A DNA stretch of 64,000 bases from Eledone cirrhosa (GCA_964016885.1 OZ024743.1:189587853-189651852), one strand, 5' to 3'; shown: positions 45,805 to 57,059, counted from the stretch's first letter. Notes: generated by a model from the sequence alone, not told the origin. Translations and numbers: made by a program.

Positions 45805-45930
45805 AAAGAGGCCAGCTTTGCTTTTCATCCTTCTGCAGTTGATAAAATAAAGAATGAGTCCAATACTGCGATCAATATAATCACCTTTCCCACAAAATTG
45901 TTGGCTTTGTAGCTAAAGTAGTAATCATTT
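45805..45930 (+). mobile_element. SINE relic (core and 3' end)
   Basis: AGCTTTGCTTTTCATCCTTC, GCAGTTGATAAAATAAAGAA, CGATCAATATAATCACCTTT and AAATTGTTGGCTTTGTAGCT match core and 3' end. The head is missing. Confidence 0.65.
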
Positions 45931-46340
45931 TTATTCCCTATCTGTAAAGTTCTGTTGATAGGAAGGACATCCAACTGAGGAAACTTGCCAAACAAAGGGT
46001 TGGGAGGAGAGTTTAGTTGTGTCATGACAACTTCCTTAGTATTGATGATCTACACAATAAAAGCACTTAGTACATGCTGGAAAGTAGTTGATGTTAGGAA
46101 GAGCATATAGCCATAAAAAGCTTGCCGAACAAGGGGTTGGGAAGACCCTTTAGTTTATGTCAAAAGGCATGACAACTTATTTTCTGCACTCAATAGAATG
46201 TACAACCATATGCAAGTAGGATGCAGACCTCTCAGCCTGTGTGGGAGGTCAATAGCCCCACTTCCTTATTGACTATGTAGACCCATCCAAACCTTGCTAG
46301 TAAGGAAGGAAGATGTTAAATGATAATGATGATGATGAAT
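45931..46340 (+). mobile_element. LINE 3' tail remnants (two modules)
   Basis: Modules start GTTGATAGGAAGGACATCCA (45954) and GTTGATGTTAGGAAGAGCAT (46088), each followed by CTTGCC(A/G)AACAA(A)GGGTTGG. The end is CCAAACCTTGCTAGTAAGGA then (GAT)n. Same subfamily as 41.7-42.1 kb. Confidence 0.6.
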
Positions 46341-46429
46341 ATCTGCATTATTACTGATTAATATGTATTCCATTAGATGCTTCAGCAGTTGACATTAGGC
46401 CAACTTATCCCTGTAGAAAATATCGGTTG

Positions 46430-47656
46430 CTCGACTTGGAGAAAGCCTTCGACAGAGTCCCCCGTTCCATTATCTGGTGGTCTCTTAGAAAATTAGGTGT
46501 TGACGAATGGCTTGTGAGAGCTATACAAGCCATGTATAAAGAAACAGTCAGTAAGGTTAGAATTAACAACGAATATAGTGAAGAGTTTAGCGTAAAAGTT
46601 GGTGTCCATCAGGGCTCTGTTCTTAGCCCCCTACTATTTATTATTGCCCTTCAGGCTATAACAGAGGAGTTCAAGACCGGCTGCCCATGGGAACTCCTAT
46701 ACGCAGATGATCTAACGCTCATAGCTGAATCAATGACCGAACTAGAGAAGAAATTCCAAACATGGAAGCATGGCCTAGAATCAAAAGGCCTTAAAATTAA
46801 CCTGGCTAAGACTAAAGTTCTAGTTTGTAGGAAAGAAAATAAGGCGGCAGTCCCATCTGGGAAATGGCCATGCTCAGTGTGTAGGAAAGGCGTAGGTAGA
46901 AACTCCATTTTATGTCCCAAATGCAAAGTATGGGTGCATAAAAGATGTAGTGGGATCACAGGTAAGCTAACTAAGAACATAGATTTTACATGTGGCCGGT
47001 GCTCTGGTGCAATAAGTAGCAGCAAGTGCCCACAAAATACTAGCTCCTTCAACTGCGCAGAGGGTTCTATAGAAATAGTGGACAGCTTCCGTTACCTGGG
47101 TGACAAAATCAGCAGTGGGGGAGGGTGCTCTGAAAGTACAGTAGCTAGAGTCAGAACTGGATGGAAAAAGTTCAGAGAGCTTATACCACTATTAGCCGCT
47201 AGAGGGTTCTCCCTAAAAATGAAAGGCAGGTTATACGATGCCTGCATACGAACAGCAATGCTGCATGGCAGTGAGACCTGGGCATTGTGTGCAGAGGATA
47301 TACGCAGACTAGAGAGGAACGAAGCTTGCATGCTCCGCTGGATGTGCAATAGTAATATACGTGAACGGCAAAGCATAAACGAACTAAGGAAAAAATTAGA
47401 AATAAGAGGGATCAGATGTTGTTTACTCGAGAGAAGGCTACGTTGGTACGGTCACGTGATGCGCATGAAAGACGACAGCTGTATAACAAAGTGCAGGGCA
47501 ATAAAGATAGACAGTAGCCACGGAGTAGGCAGACCCAGAAAAACATGGGACGAGCTGATAAATTCCGACCTCACACGCTTACACCTCTCCAAGACAATGT
47601 CACTGGACCGAAACCTTTGGCGGTACTCAGTAATAGAGAAGACCCGCCTTACCTAA
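46430..47656 (+). pseudogene. LINE RT (partial) with PHD-like finger and intact C-terminus
   Basis: 409-codon frame without a stop, the longest undamaged RT-containing frame here. It begins at LLDLEKAFDRVPR (RT motif A) and continues HQGSVLSPLLF (motif B region), LLYADDLTLIAES (catalytic YADD at residues 92-95), KHGLESKGLKINLAKTKVLV, finger Cys149-x2-Cys152-x10-Cys163-x2-Cys166-x4-His171-x2-Cys174-x14-Cys189-x2-Cys192 with Trp169, RVRTGWKKFRELIPLLAARG, HGSETWALCAEDIRRLERNE, RLRWYGHVMRMKDD and HGVGRPRKTWDELINSD, ending ..IEKTRLT. Endonuclease and RT fingers are missing by 5' truncation, and the frame has no upstream ATG of its own. Retrotransposon fragment, not a host gene, despite the open frame. 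Confidence 0.92.
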
Positions 47657-48043
47657 ATACAAAGTAAAAACCTACTACAGTCAGTAGGCATCTCTATCAA
47701 AACACCCCCCCGTCCCACAACATCCACCCCATCCACACCGCCCCTTTCAATGTAAAGTTATGTTGGTCCCACAACATCCAGGCCGAAACAAATGAGATCG
47801 TGTAGGTGTCACGATAAAAAAACACACAGTCCACGCTGTAAATGTGGCCGTGTAGGCAACACGGTAAAAAGCTCCCAGTCCCACACTGTAAATGTGGTTG
47901 GTGTTAGGAAGGGCATCCAGCTGTAGAAAACCCGCCAGACAGTCCTATGCGAGCAAGACAACCACTCTTGCCTCAAGTGGGAAAACCCCCGTCCAAACCC
48001 ATGCAAGCGTGGAACACGGACGCTAAACCTGATGATGATGATG
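46430..48043 (+). mobile_element. PHD-finger LINE, young 5'-truncated copy
   Basis: Starts inside RT motif A and runs through an uninterrupted ORF end plus 3' UTR to (GAT)n at 48043. The 3' UTR has a C-rich leader (CCCCCCCGTCCCACAACATC), GTAAAGTTATGTTGGTCCCA, two 'GTGTAGG' modules, GTTAGGAAGGGCATCCAGCT and GCAAGCGTGGAACACGGACG. It is highly similar to the 23.4-24.66 kb copy over their whole shared length. Confidence 0.93.
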
Positions 48044-48585
48044 ATGAATATGTGGTGCAGAACAAGCATCACCATAGCTTGCCATGTTGAAAATAACATG
48101 TCATGTTGACATCAGAAATATTTAAATATATGGCATGAGAAGGTTTTTTTATTAATAATCCTGGGAGATCTTACGAGGACATATGTTGTTCTACATCCAT
48201 AACAACACAAAGTAACATGCCATTTTTTTTTTTTTAAATTAGAATATCTATAATTGCTATTGCTGCTGCTACTACTACTACTACTACTACTACAATAATG
48301 CAAAGGATGTAAATGACAACAACATCGATCATGATGTTGGTGATTGAGATTTTGATGACCAGCAACAAAGCTGTTGATTATAGGGAAGCTGCTGTTATGA
48401 TAGTAGTGGAGAAGTTATGTGATTTGATGAGAAGTATGATGATGATGATGGTAATGGTAGTGATAATAGTTGTAATATTCTGTAGCTTTTATTGTTGCTA
48501 GTAATGATGATACCAATAGGGATGATGTTGATAATAATAATCATCTCTCGAGTATAACCATGTGTGTGTGTGTAAGAAAAGGGGG
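48044..48585. other. Non-coding with trinucleotide repeats
   Basis: (CTA)n at 48271-48293 and GAT-rich DNA at 48425-48530. The short frames here are low-complexity. Confidence 0.55.
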
Positions 48586-48925
48586 TTAATTTATTTGATG
48601 TTGTTTATCACCAAATCAGCCCTGGTCACATAGACCTACCAGGGTGGGTTTAAAAGTTCATAGGCTGACTATGGAGGAGTGATGCTAGAGCTGTGAAATC
48701 TTGCATGCATTAATTTATTTGATGTTGTTTATCACCAAATCAGCCCTGGTCACATAGACCTACCAGGGTGGGTTTAAAAGTTCATAGGCTGACTATGGAG
48801 GAGTGATGCTAGAGCTGTGAAATCTTGCATGCATTAATTTATTTGATGTTGTTTATCACCAAATCAGCCCTGGTCACATAGACCTATGAGAGTGGGCTGA
48901 AAAGTTCATAGGCTGACTATAAGAG
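48586..48925. repeat. 124-bp tandem repeat, 2.7 copies
   Basis: The unit starts TTAATTTATTTGATGTTGTT and includes CAAATCAGCCCTGGTCACAT and AAAGTTCATAGGCTGACTAT. Copies start at 48586, 48710 and 48834. The first two appear identical. The third is partial and diverges after CATAGACCTA. No coding signature. Confidence 0.93.
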
Positions 48926-49384
48926 TATCTTGGCCAGTCTATGAAGTTTTTAGCCGACCCTCGTACAATCAAAGGCATTTCAACCTTGAACATATTTCCC
49001 TTGTTTTTTGTTTTTTTGTTTAAAAGAAAGTAGGTATTGTTGTTATTTGATGGATATTTGGCTGATGTGTTTAGCAGATCCAGTAACCACTTAGAGAAAA
49101 CTCTCTCACTGGCTAATGCTGGTAGCTTTGCTAGTCTATAGTTAGAGGATTGACTTCAACCATTATTAAAAATAACAGGTAAATGTCATCATCGGGTATT
49201 ATCTGCTCTAATGACAAGTGTTTCAGTTGTTTGAACAATGGAATAGCCTCTTCATTAAATTAAAGTGGAAGTGGCTGAGCATATATGCCTAATGTAGTTC
49301 TGAGGGATATTCAGTATCGCTCAGTGTGTAACATGGCTAGTTCTTTGAATTACAAGAACGACTGATTTATGAAAGCAATGTGAA
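48926..49384. other. Non-coding, nothing recognised
   Basis: AT-rich with no signature. Confidence 0.4.
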
Positions 49385-49475
49385 ATAAACTGTTTTTTTC
49401 AAGAGGAATTGAACTCACAACTTTACAGTATTAATCCAAACACCTTAACCACTAAGTCATGCAGCTTCCCTTGTG
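49385..49475 (-). mobile_element. tRNA-like SINE head, minus strand
   Basis: The minus strand reads AAGCTGCATGACTTAGTGGT, TAAGGTGTTTGGATTAATAC and GTTGTGAGTTCAATTCCTCT: A box, anticodon-like region and B box at tRNA spacing. No body was recognised after it. The anticodon region does not pair well, so a real tRNA gene is unlikely. Confidence 0.65.
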
Positions 49476-50189
49476 CTGATGGATAATTACAGGTGTGTGT
49501 ATATGATGGGGAATTAAAACCCTTCTATGGTGTCTGGTAGGGCATAGAAGAATTAGAACTCAGAATACAAAAGACTAAAACAAGTATTGATGTTCTAACG
49601 ACTGGTAATTTGTTATGAGAAGGTAATTAACTTTAACTACTATTAACAATGGCAGGTAATTAATTCAGTTATTTACTTAGTTGTAGTTACAGCATATACA
49701 GTGTAGACTAAAGGTTAATTCTATTGTTGTTGTATTTTCTGTCTTTTGTTTTAGTAAGTAAAAGATATTCTATCTCTTTTCAATCAATGTATCGATAAGT
49801 TTGGTGCCAGTGAACAGCAGATCTGTATTTTGTAAGATGATTGCACACTTGCAAAGGGGTTTATTTAATTGTTTGTTTATTTATTTATTTATTTGTTACT
49901 TCTGCTATTTTGGATATTCTAGGTGTCATATAACATAAAGTCGATGAAAGTGTTATTATGAATGGTGGGTGTAACTGCAATAATACTGCTGGGCTTGGTG
50001 GTGAAGGGAGGCTTGTTAATCATGATTTTAATTTGACAAAGATTAGTTGTTTTGCATGATACTAATTAGCATATGTTGCTTGTTTAAGTTAGAGCTTAAT
50101 TGAAAAATTGCATGACAGACAACTGTTAAAGAAAGAGATTGTTGATTGCTAAACATTGATTTTCCTTTTATATTAACCTAAGGTCATGA
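49476..50189. other. Non-coding, nothing firmly recognised
   Basis: AT-rich. A possible minus-strand SINE remnant lies near 49545-49600 (GAATTAGAACTCAGAATACA). Low certainty. Confidence 0.35.
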
Positions 50190-50340
50190 ATCTGTAGGGA
50201 AAGGGGCTTAAATGAATGCATAACCCACATGCATTCCTGGTACTTACTTTATGGTTGATGAATTAAACATGGTGAAATCTGGTAGCATCTGAACTCACTC
50301 AAAATGGAGACCAGTAAAATGACAAATTTTAAGGTTATTA
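50190..50340 (-). mobile_element. SINE relic, minus strand (weak)
   Basis: GGGAAAGGGGCTTAAATGAA, CTGGTACTTACTTTATGGTT and GCATCTGAACTCACTCAAAA fit a reverse-complemented core-type SINE with a heavily diverged core. Confidence 0.4.
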
Positions 50341-50479
50341 GATTAGTGTTTTACAAATTAATTATACTACTTCACCTTACTAACACTATATTAAAAAGTT
50401 AAATAATGAAAATAATCATTAGACTGTGAGACTAATGCCTTGCAATATTTGGTCTAAATTTACATTTTAAATTCATTAC

Positions 50480-50580
50480 TTGTTGAGGTCAAATTTGCAT
50501 TTCATCCATGTTGGGGCAATAAAATAAAATAAGAATCATGTACTGAAGGTATTTCTGATAAATTCACTCCAACACCTTTC
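50480..50580 (+). mobile_element. SINE relic (core)
   Basis: TTGAGGTCAAATTTGCATTT, CATCCATGTTGGGGCAATAA and AAATAAGAATCATGTACTGA match the plus-strand core. Head and 3' end are eroded. Confidence 0.5.
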
Positions 50581-50639
50581 GTGTTATTTTTCATCTTTTT
50601 CTTGCACCATGTACAGAAAACCATACCAAATTTTTTGCA

Positions 50640-51320
50640 TTGATGAGCACTACAAGATTGATGGAAACTTATGTCACCTTATGTCACCTTAAGTCAAAGT
50701 CAACCAGTGCATTTACACAAGGTGACTTCTTATATGCAGATGACGCAGCCATGCCAACATCAAGTGCACACTTTCTGGGAAACGCTGCTACTGCTTTGAA
50801 TAATTCCTGTAAAGTAGGGAGGCTGACAATTAGCAAGCCAAAACCAGAGGTCATACATGTTGGCTGTGTGGCTCCATCACCAATCAAGAATGATGATTTC
50901 ACTCTTAAACAAAAAATTTCATCTACCTTTGAGAAGATATGTCTGATGATTCATCCATAAATTCAGAGATTACGTACAGATTATTTTGTGATACTAAAGA
51001 TAAGATAGTGGAACAAGAGAACAAATACAGGGGTTCTCTGCCATGTAAGAACAGTTATCGTTGAAACAATGATCCAGAACCAGTCTCGGATGGATTGATC
51101 ATGTATGCCAAATGGTAGATAATCAAATTCCAAAGCAACTCCTTTTTGGTAAATTAGCAAGTGGCAAGAGAAGCAGAGATCACTCATGGCAGCACTGGGA
51201 GGACTGCATTATAGAGGATCTGAACGCCTTCAGCTTCAAACTCACAAGATGGCATGATCTAACTGCAGACTGCTGTGCCTGGTGGAAGCAGACAAAGAGT
51301 GGCTGTACTCTTTAGAAGTC
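50640..51320 (+). mobile_element. LINE relic, third lineage, internally deleted
   Basis: A frame with GDFLYADDAAMPTSS (YADD), LNNSCKVGRLTISKPKPEVI and APSPIKNDDFTLKQK corresponds to the RT palm and thumb of a LINE lineage whose usual pattern is 'LFADDAAL...FGLTIS..KT'. The DNA at 51000-51060 reads like a damaged 'IRWQDRVPNTEVL' segment. Then (TI)VETMIQNQSR, DHVCQMVDNQIPKQLLFGKL and ASGKRSRDHSWQHWEDCI give the family C-terminus. The stretch between, which should carry the '..YLG..', 'LLYGSE' and 'LRCLRRIL' motifs, is deleted. No PHD finger. Distinct from both other LINE lineages. Confidence 0.75.
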
Positions 51321-52689
51321 CAACTTGCCCAGTGAGCAGAAAATCACCATATGCAGCATCATAATGAGAGTCCCCATCACCAATAATGAAGGAGATGAGA
51401 AAAGGTAAAATAACACACTTTCAGACAGATTGTAATCTGTCAATACAAGTAAATATCGGTCTCCATAATATAAACAAATATTTAATGCATAACACTGTGT
51501 TGATACACATGACATAATATATGAGACAGTTGAACAATATCTCTAATAGTTGAGTGGTTTAACAAATGCCAATGGGATATTCCATACTTAAAATAAGGTA
51601 TCAGCTTGCATCAGAAAAGGTGTCTGGCCATAGAAAAACCTGGCTGTAAATTCACTCAAAAAGCATTGGTCAGCTCAAGGTTATAGTTGTCCAAAGCTAT
51701 AATGAACATTTAAATGGTAGCTAATGTGTTTGACTTACAATTTGCTTTATATTTGGTATGCAAACTTTGTATGTGAAACAGTCTGTTGTAACTTATATTG
51801 TTACATTTTGCCAACATAAATCACATGCACTGTGTAGTATTGTTAGTTAACAATAAATAAGTCTATTCACTTTGGAATGTAGACTAAAACTACTATGAGT
51901 GTTTTTTAATTGGCAATATGTCCCTCTTAAAATATAACAAACTCACAATTTTTTGCTTTTTATATGTTGACATACATTTTTTAATAATAACATCATTGAT
52001 TATTTGTGCTCAAATAACGTCTCAGCAGACCAATGACTGGTTTACTGTTTCTGTTGTTTTCTTCATTATCCTAAGTATTATTAGAATCCTTATTCCACAA
52101 AGAATAGCCATTAGTTATTCTTTGCAGTATGTTTAAGGAAAAATATACACACTAAGACACAATATCTTGTAGAGTATTTGAAGTGTTAGTATTGATTTGA
52201 ATATCATACACGGCCCACGTCGTTTTCTGTTTGTCTTTATAGCTTTAGTATCATTTGAATTCGCTATATTATTAAATTATTTTTTCTACATCACAATTTA
52301 TGCTAAATAAATATGAAATAAATATGTCTTTTTGTTGTTTAACCTCACATCAGCTTATTCAAACTTGTCATTGAGGCATTCCATCTTTAACTAACTTATT
52401 TATATTTCAGACGCTGTAAAAACTATATTTTTAATGGTCCCAGCCTGTTATTTGAGGAATATTTGTCTACTATATTGAGCACATTTAAATGACAATGAAG
52501 AAACTTTTTTCTTTGGGTGTTTTTTTTATCTTGTTTAATATTGTAGAGACTGTCTTCACTATTTCCCCCTGTTATCAAAAGGAAAATGTTCTGGGTCAGT
52601 AAGTTTAGTTGCTAGTCTTTATTTTAGCTCTGCATTCAAAGTAGCCCACAACATAAGTATTTTCTACTTTTTGCAACAACAAAGAGCCA
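51321..52689. other. Non-coding, nothing recognised
   Basis: AT-rich. A possible tail remnant (AAAAGGTGTCTGGCCATAGA) lies at 51617. No coding signature. Confidence 0.4.
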
Positions 52690-52965
52690 GCTAGCAGAAG
52701 TGATGGAGCGTCAGACAAAATGCTTTGTAGTATTTATTCCAGCTTCTTGTCTTCTGAGTTCATATCCCACTGAGATCAACTTTGTCTTTCATCTGTCCAG
52801 GGTTTATAAACAAAGCATCAGTCTAAGGTGATTAACTGGTGTCATTTTCATTCTGGTTATTTGCGTTCTGTGTTCAAATCCTGAGATGGCCTATTTTAGG
52901 TTCAGGCATAATTCATGACATAGTTTATCACAACCTACTGGCTTTTGTGTGCCTCTAACAGAATC
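52690..52965 (+). mobile_element. SINE (core type) plus adjoining head fragment
   Basis: Head GCCAGCTAGCAGAAGTGATG, TTCTGAGTTCATATCCCACT, GAGATCAACTTTGTCTTTCA and CTGTCCAGGGTTTATAAACA. A second B-box-like CTGTGTTCAAATCCTGAG follows at 52870. One fairly complete copy and one head fragment. Confidence 0.7.
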
Positions 52966-54689
52966 TACGTATTTACAAGCATTTGGACGAGGTCTCCAGT
53001 TAAATGATACATTTATCTCTTGCTCCTACCAAACTTAGAGGCTTTGAAAAGGGTCAAGGGTTTACCTTTCCCCAGGGTTACGCTATAACAAGATTGATGA
53101 GTACTAGTAGTAATAGAAAACATTATTGTTTATAAGATATATCCATCAACATATGATCAGCTGTATGGAAGGGGGATAAGTATTTATATGTTTATGCTAA
53201 TTTTAAAGCATTTGTAAAATAAGTATAATAACCTGGATCACAGATGAGGTTGGAGATAAGTTTAATATCTATTGAACCATACTCGTTGAAATGAGCAGTA
53301 TAACACAAGTACATTATAAACATATCTGTTAAACAGAAAAAAAACACAGAAATAGTAATGGCTACTACAATCATCATACACACAGCACCAGTGCATATCA
53401 ATGTAAGAATATAATAAATAGCATGTTTTCCTGAAAATAGAGTGAATATATAATTTACAAATGTATTTTCTGTTGAATCTATTCATAAATAGCAAATTAT
53501 ACTTATAAGCTATATTCAGATATCTTTCTTAAAACAAGTAAATGTTACAATTTCAGTTTCTTTTTCATCTCGCGTTGATATAACTACCTGATAATATATT
53601 CTATGAATATACATATATGCTGAGATACACATACAAGACAAAACAGTTGCACACAAAACAGTTGCAAAGGAGCTTGTGCAATATACAATATTAGTTTGAT
53701 GAAGAAAAGACAGGTTTATATATAAACTAAGTGGAGATCGATGACTGCTATCAGGTAAGGTGGATAGCATTGTTAATAAATAAAGATTAAATATATATTT
53801 ATTTGTGTTATGTATTTATTTGTATTTGTTGTAAGAACAAGTTTTGAACTTATTGGACAAATACAAATGTATATGTAACTGATGAAATAAAGTAAACAAT
53901 ATGAACCATATTTTAATTGCTGAATGCTGGGTCATTAATTAGCTATGTTCCACATTCTAAAACATTTGGTGCAAACATAGTGAGAAATGTCAACATCTTC
54001 AAACAGAGAAATAGTGTTGGATAGATGGATTGAATCAACTCAAGGAGAATTGAAACCAGATAATGAATATGGAATTACAAGAATTTATCACTGTTTTAAT
54101 AAACAGAGGACATATCTAGCCTTGAGATAATGGTGAATATCTTGTGCAGGATAAAGTCTCCAGTTGAAAAGAATACCATTATCTTACTAGGTATAAGTCT
54201 ATTGTTTATTGGCTTTTCAATGATGTTACTCTCTCCTAAGAACCTATAAGATTTTTTTGTTGATTAGATACAACATTCTAATCATGATTATTCCATTTAC
54301 TTTTTAGACATAGCGTATATGGATAAAATTATCCAAGGTATTCTTTTATTAGATGGTAGTGTGTAGTTGACTGTTATCTCTAACTTGTCATACAACCACA
54401 TAGAGTTTCTCTCATGGACTCATGGTAACATAAGAAATAAGGAAATGTGCTATGCAGTGTTCTAAGAAACACACATTAATAAGATTATGTACAAATATAG
54501 TTATGTAGATATCTTTCAAGTTCTCCCAGAAATGTATCTTGGCATTCTTGAGTAGATGAAAAATTAATTTTCTCCTAGCTCAGATGACAGAATATTTTAA
54601 AAAATTATTCCCATAAGATCTAGTATCTATTACTGGCAGCTAGATGAACTGAGGCAAACAGAATTAATAATACTGCCCAAATAAACAAT
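52966..54689. other. Non-coding, nothing recognised
   Basis: AT-rich. Minus-strand frames at 53192-53770 are Phe/Tyr/Ile-rich chance frames with no start context or domain. Confidence 0.4.
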
Positions 54690-54785
54690 AAATCATGTGA
54701 AGTATATTTGAACTTAAATCCTAGGTGTCTCTAGTGCAATATCATATCCATTAGGCTATTTCACTTTTACATTTATTTAGTTTAT
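54690..54785 (-). mobile_element. tRNA-like SINE head, minus strand
   Basis: Minus strand: GTGAAATAGCCTAATGGATA (A box), TTGCACTAGAGACACC and TAGGATTTAAGTTCAAATAT (B box). Head-only fragment. Confidence 0.55.
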
Positions 54786-55539
54786 AAAGATAACAATCAC
54801 AGCTATATCTGAGATAATTCATTAATCTTTTTTCACTCTAAAGGTTTTTATATGATTGAAAGGTATTATATGATTGAACATACTGCAGAGTCAAAAGGAA
54901 TGCCTTTGTTTAGATTTATGAGTTGGCTCTAAAAGTAATTCTTAATAATAAGATGAAAGAGCCAAATGAGATAAAGAAAAGAAAAATCACAAGCTCTATT
55001 GCTGAATATTGCTTTGTTGACTCTATGGCATGACAATATAAACTATCTTTTTAAATTCTATTTTAATTAATTCATTCATTGAAAGATCTCCAGAGAATAT
55101 GCTGGAAATAAATTGATAGTCCTGGCAATTTTAAATAATGATTGTAACAATTATTCATTACCCCCCCCCCCTCTTTTCTCTATGAAATATTATTGCTGCA
55201 CAGGTGATATCGGGACTGGGAAAGAAATGTATTCCCATAGACATTTATTATCAAAACTCATTACTTGTCTAAGAATTAAAAATACTCTACTGGCGTAATG
55301 CTTAAAAGTTCTCATGCTAAATTCACGAAGAACAATTAGGGTATTTCAAAACAATTAGTGGTGGTGAATCTGTTGGTTTGAGATAAGACAAAATCATCTG
55401 AGGCTGACTCTTCCCTATATAACATCACTTAGTTCAATGTTATTCTGTTTTTATTTTCACAGCATTCTGTCTTGCATAATAGTGTTTCTAGAAGAGGCAC
55501 AACATCCCTACTTGTTGTGAGAGGTGACTAAAATAAAAG
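54786..55539. other. Non-coding, nothing recognised
   Basis: AT-rich with a C10 run at 55161-55170. Confidence 0.4.
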
Positions 55540-55655
55540 GGTTGGTATCAGGAAGGAGATCCAGCTGTAAAACATTGTTTCACTATATCCAATCTAATCC
55601 ATGCCAGCATAAAAGAATAGAAATAAAACAATGATGATGATGATGATGATGATAT
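55540..55655 (+). mobile_element. Retroposon tail, plus strand
   Basis: GGGTTGGTATCAGGAAGGAG, ATCCAGCTGTAAAACATTG, ATCCATGCCAGCATAAAAGA and (GAT)n. Tail only, facing the next remnant. Confidence 0.7.
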
Positions 55656-55689
55656 ATGTACTCACACACATATAAATAAAAAGTATAAT

Positions 55690-55795
55690 GAATCGTCATC
55701 ATCATAAATATTTAACGTCTATTTTTCTTGCTGACATAGGTTAGATGGGCTGTTCTGTGTTTAGGCTTCACTTGTCAGAGGATTAGATCCTGCTG
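55690..55795 (-). mobile_element. Retroposon tail, minus strand
   Basis: (ATC)n, ATATTTAACGTCTATTTTTC, GACATAGGTTAGATGGGCTG, TTCACTTGTCAGAGGATTAG: the reverse complement of a LINE tail end. Forms a convergent pair with 55540-55655. Confidence 0.65.
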
Positions 55796-55838
55796 ATATG
55801 CTTCATATATATTTATATATATATATATATATATATAT

Positions 55839-56400
55839 ACGGAAAAAATGAAATGATATTTCATTTCTCACTCTTAGTACAGCTGTTACTTAAATATAAG
55901 TACGTACACGTACATACATATATGTATACAGACGTACAGTAGTATGTATATATATATACATACATGCACGCATATATATATGCACGTATGGATTCACCGA
56001 ACATTTATTATAATGCTCGGTGTGTTTGTAAACAAACATCCCGTATTAAGCCGTACAGTGTCTAGCAACCATCGTTGCTCGTTTGTTCAACACTGACAAA
56101 GGAATGCTTTACTAGTTTCAAGCTTATTAGCTATCGTCAGCAACGTATACCTTCCTGCCAGATTGTTGAACGTATATACTTACCTTATGTATATTAACGG
56201 CTGAGTAGCCCAATTTGCATATCGAGTGGGTTAATCGGCCGGGTGCACCGAAAACGATCGATAAACGGAAAAAATGAAACGATATTTCATTTCCCACTCT
56301 TAGTATGGCTGTTACTTAAATATAAGTATGTACACGTACATATATATATGTATACAGACGTACAGTAGTATGTATATATATATGTGTGCATGTATGTATA
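55839..56400. repeat. Direct repeat pair, ~426-bp period
   Basis: Copy 1 at 55839 and copy 2 at 56265 share ACGGAAAAAATGAAA, GATATTTCATTTC, CACTCTTAGTA, GGCTGTTACTTAAATATAAG-like sequence and a TACAGACGTACAGTAGTATG segment. Between them is GC-richer unique DNA, including GAGTGGGTTAATCGGCCGGG. Could be terminal repeats of a small retroelement or a satellite dimer. Confidence 0.8.
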
Positions 56401-56462
56401 TATATATACATACTACTGTACATCTGTATACATATATGTATGTACGTGTACATACTTATATA
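56319..56462. repeat. Near-perfect palindrome, ~70-bp arms
   Basis: The left arm (ATATAAGTATGTACACGTAC ... GTACAGTAGTATGTATATAT) is followed directly by its reverse complement (TATATATACATACTACTGTA ... GTACGTGTACATACTTATAT), with a handful of mismatches and a very short spacer near 56390. Mirror-image open frames on the two strands (56328 plus, 56316 minus) are a consequence. Confidence 0.9.
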
Positions 56463-57059
56463 TATATATATATAAATGAACATACGAACACACATCAAAC
56501 AGAAAACATGCACATAAACACATGCGCAAACAGAGACAACAATAAATAAATAGACAAATAAAAAATAGAATAAGTAAACTTTTCAATGGGAGGAAACATA
56601 ATAGTATCACTGATTATGTCACAAGTGTGTGATAAAAGAACTCTGAGACACTATATATATATATATATATACATTTTTTTTTTTAACTGTTGGTCAATGA
56701 TAAGCCTTGATTGGCAGTCAAATTAACTATAGGGATACAAAATATACAAAAACGAAAACCAACCAAAACCAAACAGTGAGTGTGTTTTATAATATATTTC
56801 TGGCAATATTATAACAATATGACCCTCCCCAAATATAAGAATACATACACATGCATATATATATATATATACACTGACCGCATTTCCTAGGAACAAGGTG
56901 ACACCCTGTATATATATCTGTAAAATGGTTGGCAATTGAATGGTAACAATATAGTATAGAGAGGACTCTTCAGTCCTGTCAATAACATGGCTACTACACT
57001 AGTGCCAGAGTCATATTAAAATGTACTCAATAGAAAGTGATTTGCATAAGAAAGGCATC
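56463..57059. other. Non-coding with short (TA)n tracts
   Basis: TA tracts at 56652-56671 and 56858-56871. No gene. Confidence 0.45.

Noticed and set aside
46430..47656. 409-codon open frame considered as a host gene
   Set aside because: It is a 5'-truncated retrotransposon ORF with the family 3' UTR and (GAT)n end; sister copies exist in the same window.
56316..56549. Tyr/Ile/Met-rich frames on both strands
   Set aside because: Mirror images generated by the TA/CA-rich palindrome.
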